Below are positions 62,005-64,000 of a stretch of 64,000 nt of DNA, piece after piece. The notes under the pieces are model-generated. The model was not told the origin of the DNA, made no database searches, and saw only the letters and a list, made by a program, of their open reading frames with translations. Position 1 is the first letter of the stretch. Each line of letters starts with the position of its first letter. Both the position numbers and the translations under genes were made by a program. Source of the stretch: Proteinivorax tanatarense (GTDB lineage Bacteria; Bacillota; Proteinivoracia; Proteinivoracales; Proteinivoracaceae); the NCBI RefSeq assembly GCF_040267685.1, contig NZ_CP158367.1:186001-250000 (forward strand), given 5' to 3'.

Positions 62005-62643
62005 TTATACCTCCTCAACACTGGTTACTGTACCATCTTTAATCTTAATAACCTCATTTGCAAATTGACGGGCAATATTTTTTGAGTGGGTAACCATGAC
62101 TAGAGTTTTGTTATTGCTACAAGAATAATTTACAAGCTTTTCAATAATTAACAGCTCAGTATCCTCATCTAAGGCTGAAGAAGGTTCATCTAGCAAAAGC
62201 ACCTCTGGATTCATTAGCATAACCCTAGCTAAAGCTAACCTCTGTTTTTCTCCACCAGATAGTTTATCAGCCTCATCATCTAGCATTTTCCTAAGGTAGA
62301 CAGTTTTCAAAGCTTTTTGTAGTTCACCCTCAGCTGCCTCTTGTTTTTCAGAAAATTTAAGCCCAATCAAAAGATTATCCTTAATGCTACCACTAAAAAT
62401 AGCAGGTTCTTGTGGCAACATTATTACATTTCTTCTTAATTGGACAGAATCAATTTCATCAATTAATCTATTTCTAAAAAAGATTTCTCCACTGTCACAG
62501 CTAATAAGTTTATTTAACATCCGCAAAAGGGTGGTTTTACCGCTACCACTTTCCCCAACTATACAGGTAATTTTTCCCTCCTTTATTTCTAAGTTGTTAA
62601 TGTCAAGGATTTTTTTGTACTTTATATTGTTAAGTAAAAACAT
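62005..62643 (-). CDS. fetA: FetA/YbbL-family ABC exporter ATPase
   Basis: 212 residues from ATG 62,643 (GGAGG 7 nt upstream). Walker A GESGSGKTTLL, Q-loop MLPQEPAIFSGS, signature LSGGEKQRLALARV, Walker B VLLLDEPSSALD and switch VTHSKN are all intact. It forms the exporter with FetB. The pair lies between the two REPIN-like arrays. Confidence 0.92.
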   Translation of the reverse strand: MFLLNNIKYKKILDINNLEIKEGKITCIVGESGSGKTTLLRMLNKLISCDSGEIFFRNRLIDEIDSVQLRRNVIMLPQEPAIFSGSIKDNLLIGLKFSEKQEAAEGELQKALKTVYLRKMLDDEADKLSGGEKQRLALARVMLMNPEVLLLDEPSSALDEDTELLIIEKLVNYSCSNNKTLVMVTHSKNIARQFANEVIKIKDGTVTSVEEV

Positions 62644-62729
62644 AGACAAACCTCCTACAATGGAATTTGGACCGATAAATACATTAGAATAAATAGCTAA
62701 TTTAGTTATTGTTTATCCTTTTAAAATTC

Positions 62730-63583
62730 GTAGCCAAATCTAAAGCCGTTGATTTCAACCGTAGTAGTAGAGGGTAATTCATTCCCCGAGCTTTATCAAC
62801 GTCGCCCCATCCAAAGCCGTAGCCAAAACCGCAGGCAATAAATTACCTGCTACGCGCTTGAGAAGATGTTGATTTCAACCGTAGTGGTAGAGGGTAATTC
62901 ATTCCCCGAGCTTTATCAACGTCGCCCCATCCAAAGCCGTAGCCAAAACCGCAGGCAATAAATTACCTGCTATGCGTTTGAGAAGATGTTGATTTCACCC
63001 GTAGTAGTAGAGGGGAATTCATTCCCCGAGCCTTGACAACGTCACCCCATCCAAAGCCGTAGCCAAATCCGCAGGAATGAATTACCTGCTACGTGTTGGA
63101 GAGGATGCTGGATTTACCCGTAGTAGAGGGGAATTCATTCCCCGTGCTTGACAACGTCGCCCCATCCAAAGCCGTAGCCAAAACCGCAGGCAATAAATTA
63201 CCTGCTACGAGTTTGAGAAGCTGTTGATTTCAACCGTAGTAGTAGTAGAGGGGAATTCATTCCCCGTGCTTGACAACGTCTCACCATCCAAAGTTGTATC
63301 TAAATCCGCAGGCAATGAATTACCTGCTACGCGTTTGAGAAGATGTTGATTTTAACCGTAGTAGTAGAGGGTAATTCATTCCCCGAGCTTTTACAACGTC
63401 GCCCCATCCAAAGCCGTAGCCAAAACCGCAGGCAAATTACCTGCTAAGCGTTTGAGAAGCTGTTGATTTCAACCGTAGTAGTAGTAGTAGAGGGGAATTC
63501 ATTCCCCGTGCTTGACAACGTCGCCCCATCCAAAGCCGTAGCCAAATCCGCAGGCAATAAAATTACCTGCTACTACGGTGTTA
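62730..63583. repeat. REPIN-like repeat array 2 (about seven pairs)
   Basis: The same alternating palindromes as in array 1, with conserved spacers and period near 120 bp. GTA copy number differs between units (GTAGTAG to GTAGTAGTAGTAG). Some units have GGGTAATTCATTCCCC and GCAGGCAATAAATTACCTGC. It fills the space between fetA and the next ABC gene. Confidence 0.75.
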
Positions 63584-63692
63584 ATACGAAAAATTTAATT
63601 TCATTATATCATATTGGAATTGATTTTAGAGTGTTTTCTATACATAAATAAGCTTAATTTTAACTGCAATTGGCGAAGCTTTCTATTAAGCG

Positions 63693-63721
63693 TTGACTTA
63701 ATTAAAAGAAGACAGTAGAAT
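63693..63721 (+). promoter_or_regulatory. Sigma-A-type promoter of the ABC ATPase gene
   Basis: TTGACT (63,693-63,698), a 17-bp spacer and TAGAAT (63,716-63,721), 38 bp before the ATG. Confidence 0.65.
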
Positions 63722-63758
63722 ATAATTAAGTAATAACTTAAATAGATAGGGGGATTAT

Positions 63759-64000
63759 ATGAGTATTATTGAAGTTGAAAATTTAACAAAAAAGTATGAG
63801 CAATTTACAGCTGTTGAGTCAATTAACTTTAAAGTTAAGGAAGGGGAAATATTTGGGCTTTTGGGTCCAAATGGTGCGGGAAAAACAACCACTATTAACA
63901 TGTTAATAGGTTTAGCTAAAATTACCAAAGGTGATATCAAAATAGTTGGAATTGAATGTGCTAAAAATCTAAGTAAAATCCAAGAAAAGATAGGGATTAT
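63759..64000 (+). CDS. ABC transporter ATP-binding protein, N-terminal part
   Basis: ATG 63,759 follows AGGGGG. The 80 codons in the window encode an ABC ATPase N-terminus with an A-loop YEQFTAVESINF and Walker A LLGPNGAGKTTTI. The layout (short, EVENLTKKY start) is that of ABC-2-type exporter ATPases such as the antibiotic/Na+ (NatA, CcmA) group. The gene continues past the window, so partner and substrate are unknown. Confidence 0.9.
   Translation, partial: MSIIEVENLTKKYEQFTAVESINFKVKEGEIFGLLGPNGAGKTTTINMLIGLAKITKGDIKIVGIECAKNLSKIQEKIGI

Noticed and set aside
60602-63583. CRISPR arrays formed by the palindromic repeats
   Set aside because: The stretches between the palindromes are themselves conserved repeats, and orientation alternates.

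Overview
The window looks like chromosome from a low-GC, anaerobic, amino-acid-fermenting member of the Clostridia (Firmicutes). Reasons: an oxidative/reductive ornithine-degradation operon with a B12-dependent ornithine aminomutase, an arginine deiminase pathway, a glmS ribozyme, A+T-rich sequence with strong GGAGG ribosome binding sites, and a SpoVS-like protein. I cannot name the species. No rRNA or tRNA gene was recognised.

Layout. 1-11.5 kb is metabolism: the 3' end of a sigma-54 activator, a sigma-54 promoter, then ord-ortA-ortB-oraS-oraE-(GlmL-like)-orr-arcC-arcB and arcA. Together these take arginine to ornithine plus ATP, and ornithine to alanine and acetyl-CoA. 11.7-19.8 kb is cell envelope: membrane proteins, then cdaA-cdaR-glmM, a structured spacer, a glmS ribozyme and glmS.

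19.8-55.6 kb is an island at the classical Tn7 attachment site, exactly 25 bp past the glmS stop codon. It starts with a 1,179-bp block of nested gene-less Tn7-like mini-elements: TGT...ACA ends, three dense TnsB-type sites at one end and three spaced sites at the other, with CCCAT target duplications. An apparently identical copy of the block lies at 52,802-53,980. Between the copies is about 31.8 kb with plasmid character: ParM/ParR-like partition genes, an archaeo-eukaryotic-type primase/replication protein, a SpoVS-like protein, a Myb-like regulator, a type II restriction-modification pair, a frameshifted MqsR toxin with a Panacea-type antitoxin, an intact IS21-family element, tnsABCD, an orphan HEARO/omega-RNA-like element, a serine resolvase, and a two-gene HEPN + DUF4365-nuclease candidate defence module. 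The simplest reading is a plasmid of about 33 kb carried into attTn7 either as a replicative (cointegrate) Tn7-like transposition product or by homologous recombination between copies of the block. TnsA seems to have Ser where Tn7 TnsA has its catalytic Asp, which fits the cointegrate idea.

55.7-64 kb returns to ordinary chromosome: an HxlR regulator divergent from a nitroreductase, an M23-like protein behind a leader/attenuator-like region, an AIR-synthase-family protein, a frameshifted DUF429 gene, a FetAB-type ABC exporter between two arrays of REPIN-like repeats, and the start of another ABC ATPase.
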